Shown: positions 44,607 to 52,716 of the stretch, one piece after another
Numbering within the stretch: the stretch's first letter is position 1
How the letters are laid out: every line of letters begins with the position of its first letter
From: Paenibacillus sp. FSL R10-2734
GTDB lineage: Bacteria > Bacillota > Bacilli > Paenibacillales > Paenibacillaceae
Reading direction: 5' to 3'
Length of the DNA stretch: 64,000 nt
Assembly (NCBI RefSeq): GCF_037963865.1
Contig: NZ_CP150170.1
Coordinates: forward strand, 3,348,001-3,412,000
Made by a program: the position numbers and the translations under genes
Notes under the pieces: generated by a model
The model's database searches: none
What the model was told of the DNA's origin: nothing
The model's input: the letters and a program-made list of their open reading frames with translations, nothing else

Positions 44607-44656
44607 AACCCTAAAAGCAGTGCGTCTACATTATAACGAGGAGGCGAAAGCCAGGT

Positions 44657-45943
44657 ATGAAAGCGGAGATTATTGCAGTAGGCACGGAGCTTTTGCTCGG
44701 TCAAATCGTGAATAGTAATGCCCAGTTTTTGTCTATAGAGCTAGCTGCTATTGGGATCGATGTATATTTTCAAACTGTAGTTGGCGATAATAGCAGTCGC
44801 TTGCAGCAAGCCATTGAGATCGCTCAAAGTAGAGCTGATGTTATCATATTTACGGGTGGCATTGGCCCGACAGAAGATGATCTTACGAAGGACGCACTGG
44901 CTGCAGCTTTAGGTCGTACACTCCATATAGATCGTTTGGCAATGGATCATGTACAACGTTTCTTTGACGATCGAAAGATCGTAATGACAGAGAATAATCG
45001 TAAACAGGCACTTATAATTGAAGGAACCACACCTTTGCCAAATGAGATTGGTCTTGCTGTTGGTATTGCTTTTGAGCATGAAAAGAAATATTATATTGTG
45101 CTTCCTGGTCCGCCTCGCGAGATGAAACCGATGTTTGTAGATAAGGCTGTACCGTGGCTTCAGCAGCATGCTCTGACGTCAGAAATGCCACTTTATTCTA
45201 AAATGCTTAAATTTGCCGGTATCGGAGAATCCTTGCTTGAGGATAAGCTCATTGATCTTATTCACAGCCAGACTGATCCAACGATAGCTCCATACGCTAA
45301 AGAAGGAGAAGTAACTGTCCGCATTTCGACAAAGGCGCCTTCCGAGCATGAAGCTTTCAAGAAGCTGGACATTTTGGAGAAACAGATCAAAGAGATTTTA
45401 CCAGAGCATTTATATGCGAATATTGACGTGCCACTGGAGCAATTGATTGTGGATTGGATGGCGGATGCAGGTCTGACTTTAAGTGCGGCGGAGAGTTGTA
45501 CCGGAGGTTTACTAATGGAGAGTATAACCAACATTCCAGGCAGTGCTTCGATGTTTGCGGGAGGAATCGTCTGTTATTCCAACGACCTAAAGAAAAAACT
45601 TCTGAATGTACCGAGTGCTTATTTGGAGGGGGCAGATGCGCCAGGGGCAGTTAGTCGTGAAGTTGCCGAGGTGTTAGCTGATCAGGTGAGAATGATCGCG
45701 GACAGTGATTTCGGCTTATCTGTTACTGGTGTAGCAGGACCAGGCTATTCTGAACGTAAGCCAGTTGGACTTGTTTTTATTGGTTTAGCTGAACGCGGGC
45801 GTAAGACAGAGGTATATGAGCTTAATCTTAAAGGTACACGTGAAAATATACGACTGCGAACTGTTAAAGCTCTGCTGTATCGACTATGGCGCAGACTTGA
45901 GGAACGGAAGGTGGAGACACCTCTTGAAGGCTCAGACTTGTAA
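44657..45943 (+). CDS. cinA: Competence/damage-inducible protein CinA with PncC domain
   Basis: Two-domain protein of 428 residues. The N-terminal MoeA-like domain (AVGTELLLGQIVNSNAQ, TGGIGPTEDDLTKDAL) is linked in the family to ADP-ribose pyrophosphatase activity. The C-terminal nicotinamide mononucleotide deamidase domain shows SAAESCTGGLL, the Ser nucleophile region SMFAGGIVCYS, and SVTGVAGPG. ATG at 44657 follows ACGAGGAGGCG. It precedes recA, the usual competence arrangement. Confidence 0.95.
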   Translation: MKAEIIAVGTELLLGQIVNSNAQFLSIELAAIGIDVYFQTVVGDNSSRLQQAIEIAQSRADVIIFTGGIGPTEDDLTKDALAAALGRTLHIDRLAMDHVQRFFDDRKIVMTENNRKQALIIEGTTPLPNEIGLAVGIAFEHEKKYYIVLPGPPREMKPMFVDKAVPWLQQHALTSEMPLYSKMLKFAGIGESLLEDKLIDLIHSQTDPTIAPYAKEGEVTVRISTKAPSEHEAFKKLDILEKQIKEILPEHLYANIDVPLEQLIVDWMADAGLTLSAAESCTGGLLMESITNIPGSASMFAGGIVCYSNDLKKKLLNVPSAYLEGADAPGAVSREVAEVLADQVRMIADSDFGLSVTGVAGPGYSERKPVGLVFIGLAERGRKTEVYELNLKGTRENIRLRTVKALLYRLWRRLEERKVETPLEGSDL

Positions 45944-45981
45944 TGGGAGATTAGCCCAGTTATAATTGCACTATACGGAAG

Positions 45982-46017
45982 AACCGTGGCACTGAGATTT
46001 CTTTGCTGCGGTTTTTT
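45982..46017 (+). terminator. Terminator after cinA
   Basis: AACCG-TG-GCA pairs with TGC-TG-CGGTT around a 12-base loop, followed by TTTTT. It ends the cinA transcript; recA has its own promoter. The stretch 46018-46160 contains no supported gene. Confidence 0.7.
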
Positions 46018-46160
46018 GTATATCTGCAGAGATTTTGATCACAGTTTTCGGTTTTGATCATAAGTCGTTGATGTCCGGTGAAGTAGAGAAAAGAGTTAAC
46101 TTCTATGTCCGGAGGGAGGCTTACAATAAAAGGGATAAATATCGCTTGAGACAAAAAAAA

Positions 46161-46174
46161 CGAATGTATGTTCG
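46161..46174 (+). promoter_or_regulatory. LexA (SOS) box of recA
   Basis: CGAATGTATGTTCG matches the Gram-positive LexA consensus CGAAC-N4-GTTCG at all but one base. It lies 10 bases upstream of the -35 hexamer. Confidence 0.85.
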
Positions 46175-46183
46175 AAAAAAAGC

Positions 46184-46212
46184 TTGGCAAGACCTCAAAA
46201 ACACGTTATTAT
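46184..46212 (+). promoter_or_regulatory. SigA promoter of recA
   Basis: TTGGCA (46184-46189), a 17-base spacer and TATTAT (46207-46212). Adjacent to the LexA box at 46161. Confidence 0.7.
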
Positions 46213-46243
46213 ATTATTATAAACAGTGAAGGAAGTGGTCTGA

Positions 46244-47311
46244 TTGTCAGATCGTCGTGCAGCGCTTGATATGGCGCTTCGTCAAATAGAAAAACAATTT
46301 GGTAAAGGTTCGATCATGAAACTGGGAGAATCCACTCATATGCAAGTGGAAGTTGTACCTAGCGGATCTTTGGCTCTTGATATTGCGTTAGGTATAGGCG
46401 GACTTCCAAAGGGACGTATTATTGAAGTATACGGACCTGAATCCTCCGGTAAAACGACTGTTGCTCTTCATGCTATTGCAGAAGTGCAAAAACAAGGAGG
46501 ACAAGCTGCATTTATCGATGCTGAGCATGCGCTCGATCCGAAATATGCTCGTAACTTGGGCGTAAACATTGATGAATTGTTGCTATCTCAGCCAGATACA
46601 GGTGAGCAGGCACTTGAGATTGCTGAAGCACTTGTTCGTAGTGGCGCAGTAGACATTATTGTCGTTGACTCCGTAGCCGCTTTGGTTCCTAAAGCAGAAA
46701 TTGAAGGCGACATGGGTGATTCTCACGTCGGTCTACAGGCTCGTTTGATGTCTCAGGCGCTTCGGAAGCTATCAGGTGCCATTAGCAAATCAAATACAAT
46801 TGCTATCTTTATTAACCAGCTTCGTGAGAAAATTGGTGTTATGTTCGGTAATCCAGAGACAACTCCGGGTGGTCGGGCGCTGAAGTTCTACTCTTCCGTA
46901 CGGTTGGATGTTCGTCGTGTCGAAAGTATCAAGATGGGTAACGATGTCGTAGGTAACCGCACAAAGATCAAGATTGTGAAGAATAAGGTAGCACCTCCAT
47001 TTAAGCAAGCTGATGTTGATATCATGTACGGTGAAGGGATTTCCAGAGAAGGAAGCCTTGTAGATATCGGTACTGAAATGGATATCGTGAATAAGAGCGG
47101 TGCATGGTATTCCTATGAGGGCGAACGTTTGGGCCAAGGCCGTGAGAATGCCAAACAGTTCTTGAAAGAACACCAAGATATTGCACTTATCATTGAGAAC
47201 AAGATCCGTGAAGCAAGTAACCTGTCCACTATTGTTGCTGCACCAAATGAAGCAGAAATCATTGCAGAGCAAGAGGAAGAAGAAAAGCTGCTTCTCGAAA
47301 TCGAACAATAG
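46244..47311 (+). CDS. recA: Recombinase RecA
   Basis: Homologous recombination and LexA co-protease. The 355 residues contain Walker A GPESSGKTT, FIDAEHALDPKYA, VVDSVAALVPKAEIEGDMGDSHVG (L1 region), NQLREKIGVMFGNPETTPGG (L2) and an acidic tail (EEEEKLLLEIEQ). TTG at 46244 follows GAAGGAAGTGG. Regulation is by the SOS box and promoter described upstream. Confidence 0.98.
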   Translation: MSDRRAALDMALRQIEKQFGKGSIMKLGESTHMQVEVVPSGSLALDIALGIGGLPKGRIIEVYGPESSGKTTVALHAIAEVQKQGGQAAFIDAEHALDPKYARNLGVNIDELLLSQPDTGEQALEIAEALVRSGAVDIIVVDSVAALVPKAEIEGDMGDSHVGLQARLMSQALRKLSGAISKSNTIAIFINQLREKIGVMFGNPETTPGGRALKFYSSVRLDVRRVESIKMGNDVVGNRTKIKIVKNKVAPPFKQADVDIMYGEGISREGSLVDIGTEMDIVNKSGAWYSYEGERLGQGRENAKQFLKEHQDIALIIENKIREASNLSTIVAAPNEAEIIAEQEEEEKLLLEIEQ

Positions 47312-47331
47312 AATAATTTATTAAGGAATAG

Positions 47332-47367
47332 GACGCCCTGTGATTCATTGTTGCAGGGTGTCTTTTC
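47332..47367 (+). terminator. Terminator after recA
   Basis: GACGCCCTG pairs with CAGGGTGTC (one G-U pair) around a 13-base loop, followed by TTTTCTT. Confidence 0.8.
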
Positions 47368-47398
47368 TTAACGCATTAGAAAATATATATTTGGGCCC

Positions 47399-47446
47399 CC
47401 CGCAAAGTACCTAAGTGCACATCGAAGTTAAGCGCCACTTTGTGGG
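47399..47446. repeat. Inverted repeat CCCGCAAAGT / ACTTTGTGGG before recX
   Basis: CCCGCAAAGT (47399-47408) and ACTTTGTGGG (47437-47446) pair at nine of ten positions around a 28-base spacer. ACTTTGTGGGG recurs at 43202-43212. There is no T run. It is likely a dispersed intergenic element and not a terminator. Confidence 0.5.
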
Positions 47447-47478
47447 AATATTTTATTGCTATGAGGTGACAAGCAACT

Positions 47479-48210
47479 ATGGTAATACAGCTGGATATGG
47501 ATTTTGAATCGGACGAGCAGGGCGAACAGGTCCTAGCTGATTTTCCTGAGGGTGAACTTTTAGAAATTACTAAGGTGGAACGTCAGAAGAAATCGGACCA
47601 CCGTTATATTATACATTTCGGAGCCTATAACATGACTGTACACGAAGACGTCATGATTAAATATCGGATGATTACTGGAAATTCTTTTATGAAAGCCGAT
47701 TTGGAGGAAATTGTTGTAGCTGATGAGCGTCAACGAGCCTATGTAGAGGGGCTTCGTTATCTAGAGCGAAAGCCACGAACCGCTATGGAAATGACTCGCC
47801 GTTTACGGCAGAAGGAAATAGGGGAGACTATTATTGCGGAAGTGGTGCAACGGCTACAGCAGGAAAGACTTCTTGATGACCCCTTGTATGCCAAGCAATG
47901 GGCGGAGCAACGCATTACGAACCAGCGAAAGGGGAAAATGTGGATTCGACAAGAGCTACGTGAGAAAGGAATCGACAAATCCTTGATCTCGGAAGCCTTA
48001 GAGAATATCAGTCCTGAACAAGAACTAGAGAGTGCGCTTCAGACCGGACGTAAGAAATGGAATCTCATTCGAGGAGAAGCTGCGGATAAGCGAAGAAAGA
48101 CTGGAGCCTTCTTAATGCGGCGTGGATTCTCGGGTGATATGGTACGACAAGTGATCAATACTTTACTTGAAGAAGACAATTATGAGGGTGAAGATGAGGA
48201 ATTTTACTAG
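47479..48210 (+). CDS. recX: Regulatory protein RecX
   Basis: Modulates RecA filaments. The 243-residue protein has an N-terminal extension and RecX repeats: ALRYLERKPRTAMEMTRRL-like GLRYLERKPRTAMEM, LLDDPLYAKQWAEQRI and a C-terminal RRGFSGDMVRQVI. ATG at 47479 follows ATGAGGTGAC. It lies downstream of recA but after a terminator, so it is at least partly uncoupled from it. Confidence 0.93.
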   Translation: MVIQLDMDFESDEQGEQVLADFPEGELLEITKVERQKKSDHRYIIHFGAYNMTVHEDVMIKYRMITGNSFMKADLEEIVVADERQRAYVEGLRYLERKPRTAMEMTRRLRQKEIGETIIAEVVQRLQQERLLDDPLYAKQWAEQRITNQRKGKMWIRQELREKGIDKSLISEALENISPEQELESALQTGRKKWNLIRGEAADKRRKTGAFLMRRGFSGDMVRQVINTLLEEDNYEGEDEEFY

Positions 48211-48220
48211 ACTCACTGAT

Positions 48221-48281
48221 TCTCTTGACATTAATGCGTATATCGACTCTCTTGACAATGTCTTTTTATAAATAATAAAAT
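48221..48281 (+). promoter_or_regulatory. Duplicated TCTCTTGACA motif and candidate rny promoter
   Basis: TCTCTTGACA occurs at 48221-48230 and again at 48248-48257. The second provides a perfect -35 (TTGACA 48252-48257) with TAAAAT (48276-48281) at 18 bases. The first copy has no matching -10. Between here and rny there are also a small GTGCA-rich repeat (about 48392-48415) and a terminator-like stem. Confidence 0.45.
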
Positions 48282-48421
48282 ATAACATGAATCGGCATAA
48301 AGTAAGAATCCTTTTTCCTTCCCAAAAAGGAGACTTTTTAAACGGTTCGCGTACAAACTCATATGAAATGTAATCGCCGGATAAGGCGGGCAGTGTGCAT
48401 GTGCAGCATGTGCAGTATGGC

Positions 48422-48444
48422 AATCGGTTATTTACCGGTTTTTT
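48422..48444 (+). terminator. Terminator-like stem upstream of rny
   Basis: AATCGGT (48422-48428) pairs with ACCGGTT (48434-48440), with one G-U pair and a 5-base loop, followed by TTTTG. It lies between the candidate promoter and rny, so it could be an attenuator or could simply end recX transcription. Confidence 0.5.
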
Positions 48445-48526
48445 GTATGGTGATGAACGGATAGTTTAACAACTGCACAATTCCCAGGGATATACCTTGG
48501 AGAGGAACCAACGAGGAGGTGAACAG

Positions 48527-50068
48527 ATGCAAGCATGGATCTGGGTCATTATCGTTCTCGTTGTAGCTGCATTATTCTTTGGGTTCGGTTATTTTATTCG
48601 TAAATCCCTTGCAGAAGCTAAAATTCAAAGCGCAGAAAGAGAAGCTGTTGTCATCGTAGAAAATGCGAAGAAGGACGCTGAAGCGCTGAAGAAAGAAACA
48701 GTATTGGAAGCTAAGGACGAAGTCCATAGAATCCGTACTGAAGCTGAGAAAGAAACTCGTGAACGTCGGAATGAAATCCAACGGCAAGAGAGACGTTTGC
48801 TGCAAAAGGAAGAATCTCTGGATAAAAAAATGGAATCGCTTGAAAGAAAAGAAGAACAAGTAGCTAACAAAGAGAAACGAATTGATGAAACCCAACAGCA
48901 AATTGATGTTATTTACAAAAACCAAGTTACTGAATTGGAGCGTATCTCCAATTTAAGCATCGAAGATGCAAGAAGTATTATTCTTAGCAATGTTGAGCAA
49001 GAAGTTCGCCATGAAACGGCTCAAATGATCAAAGAAATTGAACAGCAGGCGAAAGAGGAAGCGGATAAGAAATCCCGCGAAATCATCACACTCGCTATCC
49101 AACGCTGTGCAGCTGATCACGTAGCGGAGACAACGGTTTCAGTTGTTACCCTGCCGAACGAAGAGATGAAGGGTCGGATTATCGGTCGTGAAGGCCGTAA
49201 CATTCGCGCATTGGAAACTCTTACAGGTATCGACCTCATTATTGATGATACGCCGGAAGCAGTTATTTTGTCGGGATTTGATCCAATCCGTCGTGAAGTG
49301 GCCCGTACGGCACTTGAGAAGCTAGTGGCTGATGGACGCATTCATCCAGCTCGTATTGAAGAGATGGTGGAGAAATCCCGCAAAGAAGTGGACGAACGGA
49401 TTCGCGAATATGGTGAACAAGCTACCTTCGAAGTGGGTGTTCACGGATTGCATCCAGATTTGATCAAAATTCTGGGTCGTCTGAAATTCCGTACAAGCTA
49501 TGGTCAAAATGTATTGAAGCACTCCATGGAGGTTGCTTATTTAACTGGACTGATGGCCGGTGAGCTTGGGGAAGACATCGTGCTTGCAAAACGTGCAGGA
49601 TTGCTCCATGATATCGGCAAAGCGCTGGATCATGAAGTAGAAGGTTCGCATGTTGAGATCGGCGTTGAACTAGCGAAGAAATATAAGGAACATCCGGTTG
49701 TTATCAACAGTATCGCGTCTCATCATGGAGATTGCGAAGCTACCTCGGTTATTGCTATGTTGGTTGGTGCAGCTGATGCATTGTCGGCAGCAAGACCTGG
49801 CGCTCGCCGTGAAACACTGGAAACGTATATTAAACGTCTAGAAAAACTGGAAGAAATCTCAGAGTCGTTCGAAGGCGTTGAGAAATCATTTGCTATTCAG
49901 GCGGGCCGTGAGGTACGCGTGATGGTACAGCCAGAGAAGATTGACGATGCAGAGGCATTCCGTCTTGCTCGCGATATTACGAAAATGATTGAAAGTGAAC
50001 TGGATTATCCAGGACATATCAAAGTTACCGTTATTCGTGAGACACGGGCTGTTGAATACGCTAAATAG
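48527..50068 (+). CDS. rny: Ribonuclease Y
   Basis: Membrane-anchored endoribonuclease that starts mRNA decay. The 513 residues comprise an N-terminal membrane helix (AWIWVIIVLVVAALFFGFGY), a long charged coiled coil (about 30-200), a KH domain (GRIIGREGRNIRALE) and an HD domain (HSMEVAYLTG, HDIGKALDHE). ATG at 48527 follows GAGGAGGTGAACAG. It is next to ymdB as in B. subtilis. Confidence 0.97.
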   Translation: MQAWIWVIIVLVVAALFFGFGYFIRKSLAEAKIQSAEREAVVIVENAKKDAEALKKETVLEAKDEVHRIRTEAEKETRERRNEIQRQERRLLQKEESLDKKMESLERKEEQVANKEKRIDETQQQIDVIYKNQVTELERISNLSIEDARSIILSNVEQEVRHETAQMIKEIEQQAKEEADKKSREIITLAIQRCAADHVAETTVSVVTLPNEEMKGRIIGREGRNIRALETLTGIDLIIDDTPEAVILSGFDPIRREVARTALEKLVADGRIHPARIEEMVEKSRKEVDERIREYGEQATFEVGVHGLHPDLIKILGRLKFRTSYGQNVLKHSMEVAYLTGLMAGELGEDIVLAKRAGLLHDIGKALDHEVEGSHVEIGVELAKKYKEHPVVINSIASHHGDCEATSVIAMLVGAADALSAARPGARRETLETYIKRLEKLEEISESFEGVEKSFAIQAGREVRVMVQPEKIDDAEAFRLARDITKMIESELDYPGHIKVTVIRETRAVEYAK

Positions 50069-50097
50069 GTGGAATATAAGGTTAAGGGATAAGATGT

Positions 50098-50118
50098 AAC
50101 TTATACTTTCTTATATTT
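50098..50118 (+). repeat. Copy of a 21-bp intergenic repeat (other copy 9674-9694)
   Basis: AACTTATACTTTCTTATATTT at 50098-50118 differs at one base from 9674-9694 (G for A). Both lie just after an RNA/DNA metabolism gene (polC, rny). Weaker matches appear on the other strand near 5076-5097. Confidence 0.6.
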
Positions 50119-50128
50119 GATGAAAATT

Positions 50129-50151
50129 GGCCCCTAAGCGGGGCCTTTTTT
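50129..50151 (+). terminator. Terminator after rny
   Basis: GGCCCC-TAAGC-GGGGCC followed by TTTTTT. A strong intrinsic terminator that separates rny from ymdB. Confidence 0.9.
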
Positions 50152-50209
50152 CTTTCAATATGAGGTCTTATCCATTAGATATAGCGGTTAAGATTAGGGG
50201 GAGAGAATC

Positions 50210-51004
50210 ATTAAAGTACTATTTATTGGAGATATCGTTGGAAATGTTGGCAGAAAGGCTCTTCGTGAGATGTTACCCTCACTAAAAAGTAAATATCAGC
50301 CACATATTATTATTGTTAATGGTGAAAATTCCGCTGCTGGTAGAGGGATCACAAAAGCGATCGCTAATGAATTTTTTAACTGGGGCGTTCACGGTATAAC
50401 TATGGGGAATCACACATGGGACAACAAGGATATTTTTGAGTTCATCGACGACGAGGCTCGGATTATTCGTCCCGCCAATTTTCCTCCAGGAACACCGGGA
50501 AGAGGCTATACAGTTGTTAAAGGGAACGGTAAAGAACTGGCCTTAGTAAATTTGCAAGGCCGGACGTTTTTACCCGCTATTGACTGTCCTTTCCGTGTCG
50601 GTGAAGAAATTGTTGAAGAGCTTCGTAGAGATCATAAATGTATTCTTGTCGATTTCCATGCAGAGGTAACCTCTGAGAAAATCGCCATGGGGTATTTCAT
50701 GGATGGTCGCGCTTCGATTGTAGTGGGAACTCATACTCACGTTCAAACGAATGATGATGTGATCTTGCCAGGAGGAACTGCGTATTTGACCGATGCGGGA
50801 ATGGTTGGTTCAAGCGAAGGAATTCTGGGTATGGAAAGAGATGCAGTACTTTATAAGTTCACTACACAGCTTCCAGCACGTTTTGTTGTCGATGAAGGCA
50901 AGTGGCAGCTTCATGGTTTATTTGCAGAATTAGATGAAAATACTGGCGCGGCAACTCGTCTGGAGAAGATACGGCTTCGTGAAGATGAATGGATTATGAG
51001 CTAA
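50210..51004 (+). CDS. ymdB: YmdB family metallophosphoesterase, apparent ATT start
   Basis: Phosphodiesterase that in B. subtilis influences biofilm genes and cyclic-nucleotide or RNA pools. The family start MKVLFIGDIVG is found here only if ATT at 50210 is the start codon. The frame is closed by TAG at 50195, no ATG/GTG/TTG/CTG occurs before 50270, and GGGGGAGAG ends 4 bases upstream. This gives 264 residues, the B. subtilis length. Metal motifs: GDIVG, NGENSAAGRG, GNHTWDN, DFHAE and GTHTHVQT. Starting at ATG 50270 would delete the first metal-binding Asp. Confidence 0.9.
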   Translation: MKVLFIGDIVGNVGRKALREMLPSLKSKYQPHIIIVNGENSAAGRGITKAIANEFFNWGVHGITMGNHTWDNKDIFEFIDDEARIIRPANFPPGTPGRGYTVVKGNGKELALVNLQGRTFLPAIDCPFRVGEEIVEELRRDHKCILVDFHAEVTSEKIAMGYFMDGRASIVVGTHTHVQTNDDVILPGGTAYLTDAGMVGSSEGILGMERDAVLYKFTTQLPARFVVDEGKWQLHGLFAELDENTGAATRLEKIRLREDEWIMS

Positions 51005-51125
51005 GAGAAGAATAAAGTTTAGTTTAATCCGGGTAATTTCGCCGTGTAGGGAAAAGTGTGATATTTTTTATATCGAAAAAGAGTATCTTCTATACCATTT
51101 TTGGAAGACGTGGTCCGTAAAAAGA

Positions 51126-51150
51126 AGGAATTATTTCTTCTCTCGCGAAT
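51126..51150 (+). promoter_or_regulatory. SigH promoter of spoVS
   Basis: AGGAATT (51126-51132), 14 bases, then GAAT (51147-51150) matches the SigH pattern seen in Bacillus (AGGAwwT-N14-GAAT). spoVS is a SigH-type early sporulation gene in B. subtilis. Confidence 0.65.
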
Positions 51151-51203
51151 AACATCTAAAGTAGTGGAAGAACACCATTATTTTCCCAGGGGAGGTACTT
51201 ACT

Positions 51204-51464
51204 ATGGATGTATTAAAAGTATCAGCTAAATCCAATCCGAATTCCGTCGCCGGCGCATTAGCAGGTGTTCTTCGTGAACGTGGATCGGCCGAATTACAAG
51301 CTATTGGAGCTGGAGCACTGAATCAAGCAGTCAAAGCAGTTGCCATTGCCCGGGGATTTGTAGCACCAAGCGGAGTTGATTTAATCTGCATTCCTGCGTT
51401 CACAGACATAGTGATTGATGGAGAAGATCGAACCGCGATTAAACTGATTGTTGAACCCAGATAA
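51204..51464 (+). CDS. spoVS: Stage V sporulation protein S
   Basis: 86-residue Alba-like protein with the highly conserved SpoVS sequence (DVLKVSAKSNPNSVAGALAG...GAGALNQAVKAVAIARGFVAP). Needed for proper sporulation; the exact role is unclear even in B. subtilis. ATG at 51204 follows CAGGGGAGGTACTTACT. The ymdB-spoVS order is conserved. Confidence 0.96.
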   Translation: MDVLKVSAKSNPNSVAGALAGVLRERGSAELQAIGAGALNQAVKAVAIARGFVAPSGVDLICIPAFTDIVIDGEDRTAIKLIVEPR

Positions 51465-51483
51465 TAGACCTATAGAATGATTG

Positions 51484-51514
51484 AACCTGTTTACTTTTGT
51501 AAACAGGTTTTTTG
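51484..51514 (+). terminator. Terminator after spoVS
   Basis: AACCTGTTTAC-TTTT-GTAAACAGGTT, a perfect stem, followed by a T run. Confidence 0.9.
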
Positions 51515-51612
51515 CTTTTGATTTATAGTCTGGAGTTTTGATGCATAGTATCTGAAATAGGCACTTGGAAATGAATTGTGATGCTGGAACTGCGAGAAAG
51601 TGGGGTTGCAGA

Positions 51613-52578
51613 ATGAGGGCTAAAAAGCTTAAGGTAGCGGATTTTCATTGTGATGTGCTGAGCAAAATGCAGACTTTTCCGGATATTAATTTTGACAACG
51701 ATCCTCGGCTAGATGTTACTGCAGACCGGCTGGCGTCTGGTGGAGTGGAGCTGCAATGTTTTGCGATATACCTTTCAGCTGCCAGAGGTAAACCTAGCTT
51801 TGAACATGTTCTAGGACAAATTGATCTCTTTAGGCAAAAGATAATAAACACAGATGGGCTTCAGTGGTTACGGTGGAGGGAGGAAGTGGGGAATCGATTA
51901 GTTGGAGCACCTCCTCAAGCAATGCTCTCTCTGGAGGGCGTAGACGGCTTAGAAGGGAACTTGTTTTATGCGCAGCTCTGTTTCGAACTCGGAGTACGGT
52001 TTCTTGGTGTGACTTGGAATTATGCGAATTGGGCAGCAGACGGTGTGCTCGAGAAGCGTAATGGTGGATTTACGGAGAAAGGGAGAAAGCTGATAGAGTG
52101 GTGCAACCACAGTGGAATGCTGCTGGATGTCTCTCATTTGTCACAAGCAGGATTCTGGGAGCTAGCAGATCTAAGCTCTCGGCCATTTATAGCCTCTCAT
52201 TCGAATGCTGCAGCCATTTGTGGTCACGTTAGAAATTTAAATGATGAACAGATAAAAGCGCTAATTGCAATGGACGGAAGAATGGGACTGACCTTTTACC
52301 CGTGGTTTGTATGTGATGATGGGAAGGCTCGAATGGATGATTTGTTAAAGCATATTGAACATGTGTGTAGTCTTGGTGGAGAGAAGCTTATGATGTTTGG
52401 TTCTGATTTTGACGGCATTGATACATGGGTAGAGAAGTTGGAGCATCCGGGAAAATACCCTGATCTTATAGAGCAGCTACTTCGATATTATCCGGAGGAT
52501 ACTGTGAAAGGCTGGATGTATGAGAATGCGACCTCTTTTTTAAGCACAAACTTGCCCTCTCAGGTGTCTAAACCATGA
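51613..52578 (+). CDS. Membrane dipeptidase family (peptidase M19) protein
   Basis: Zinc dipeptidase of the renal dipeptidase family. The 321 residues start KVADFHCDVLSK (the HxD ligands), then SLEGVDGL (bridging Glu), DVSHLSQAGFW, SHSNAAAICGHVRN, and FGSDFDGI with the distal Asp. ATG at 51613 is chosen because the HxD motif follows at the expected distance; GTGGGG upstream is a modest site, and starts at 51565/51571 remain possible. The substrate is not known. Confidence 0.88.
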   Translation: MRAKKLKVADFHCDVLSKMQTFPDINFDNDPRLDVTADRLASGGVELQCFAIYLSAARGKPSFEHVLGQIDLFRQKIINTDGLQWLRWREEVGNRLVGAPPQAMLSLEGVDGLEGNLFYAQLCFELGVRFLGVTWNYANWAADGVLEKRNGGFTEKGRKLIEWCNHSGMLLDVSHLSQAGFWELADLSSRPFIASHSNAAAICGHVRNLNDEQIKALIAMDGRMGLTFYPWFVCDDGKARMDDLLKHIEHVCSLGGEKLMMFGSDFDGIDTWVEKLEHPGKYPDLIEQLLRYYPEDTVKGWMYENATSFLSTNLPSQVSKP

Positions 52579-52608
52579 CAATCTTGTTCAAAAACCATAA
52601 AATATCGG

Positions 52609-52645
52609 AAAAAGGGCCTTCGTTATGATGCAGGCCTTTTTATTT
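52609..52645 (+). terminator. Terminator after the M19 dipeptidase gene
   Basis: AAAAAGGGCCT pairs with AGGCCTTTTT (one bulged G) around an 11-base loop, followed by A/T sequence. TATAAT at 52661-52666 just downstream may be the -10 of the next gene. Confidence 0.75.
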
Positions 52646-52716
52646 TTGGGTAAGAAGATGTATAATGATTAATGGCTTGTACAGATACTAGAGAAAATAC
52701 AAGGAGTGACTTTACT

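Noticed and set aside
46035..46229. 64-codon open frame upstream of recA
   Set aside because: It covers the LexA box and recA promoter and has no supported start; its Lys/Arg/Tyr-rich content comes from AT-rich promoter DNA.
48385..48416. CRISPR-like short repeats GTGCATGTGCAGCATGTGCAG
   Set aside because: Only a local GTGCA/CATGTGCAG duplication without spacers.
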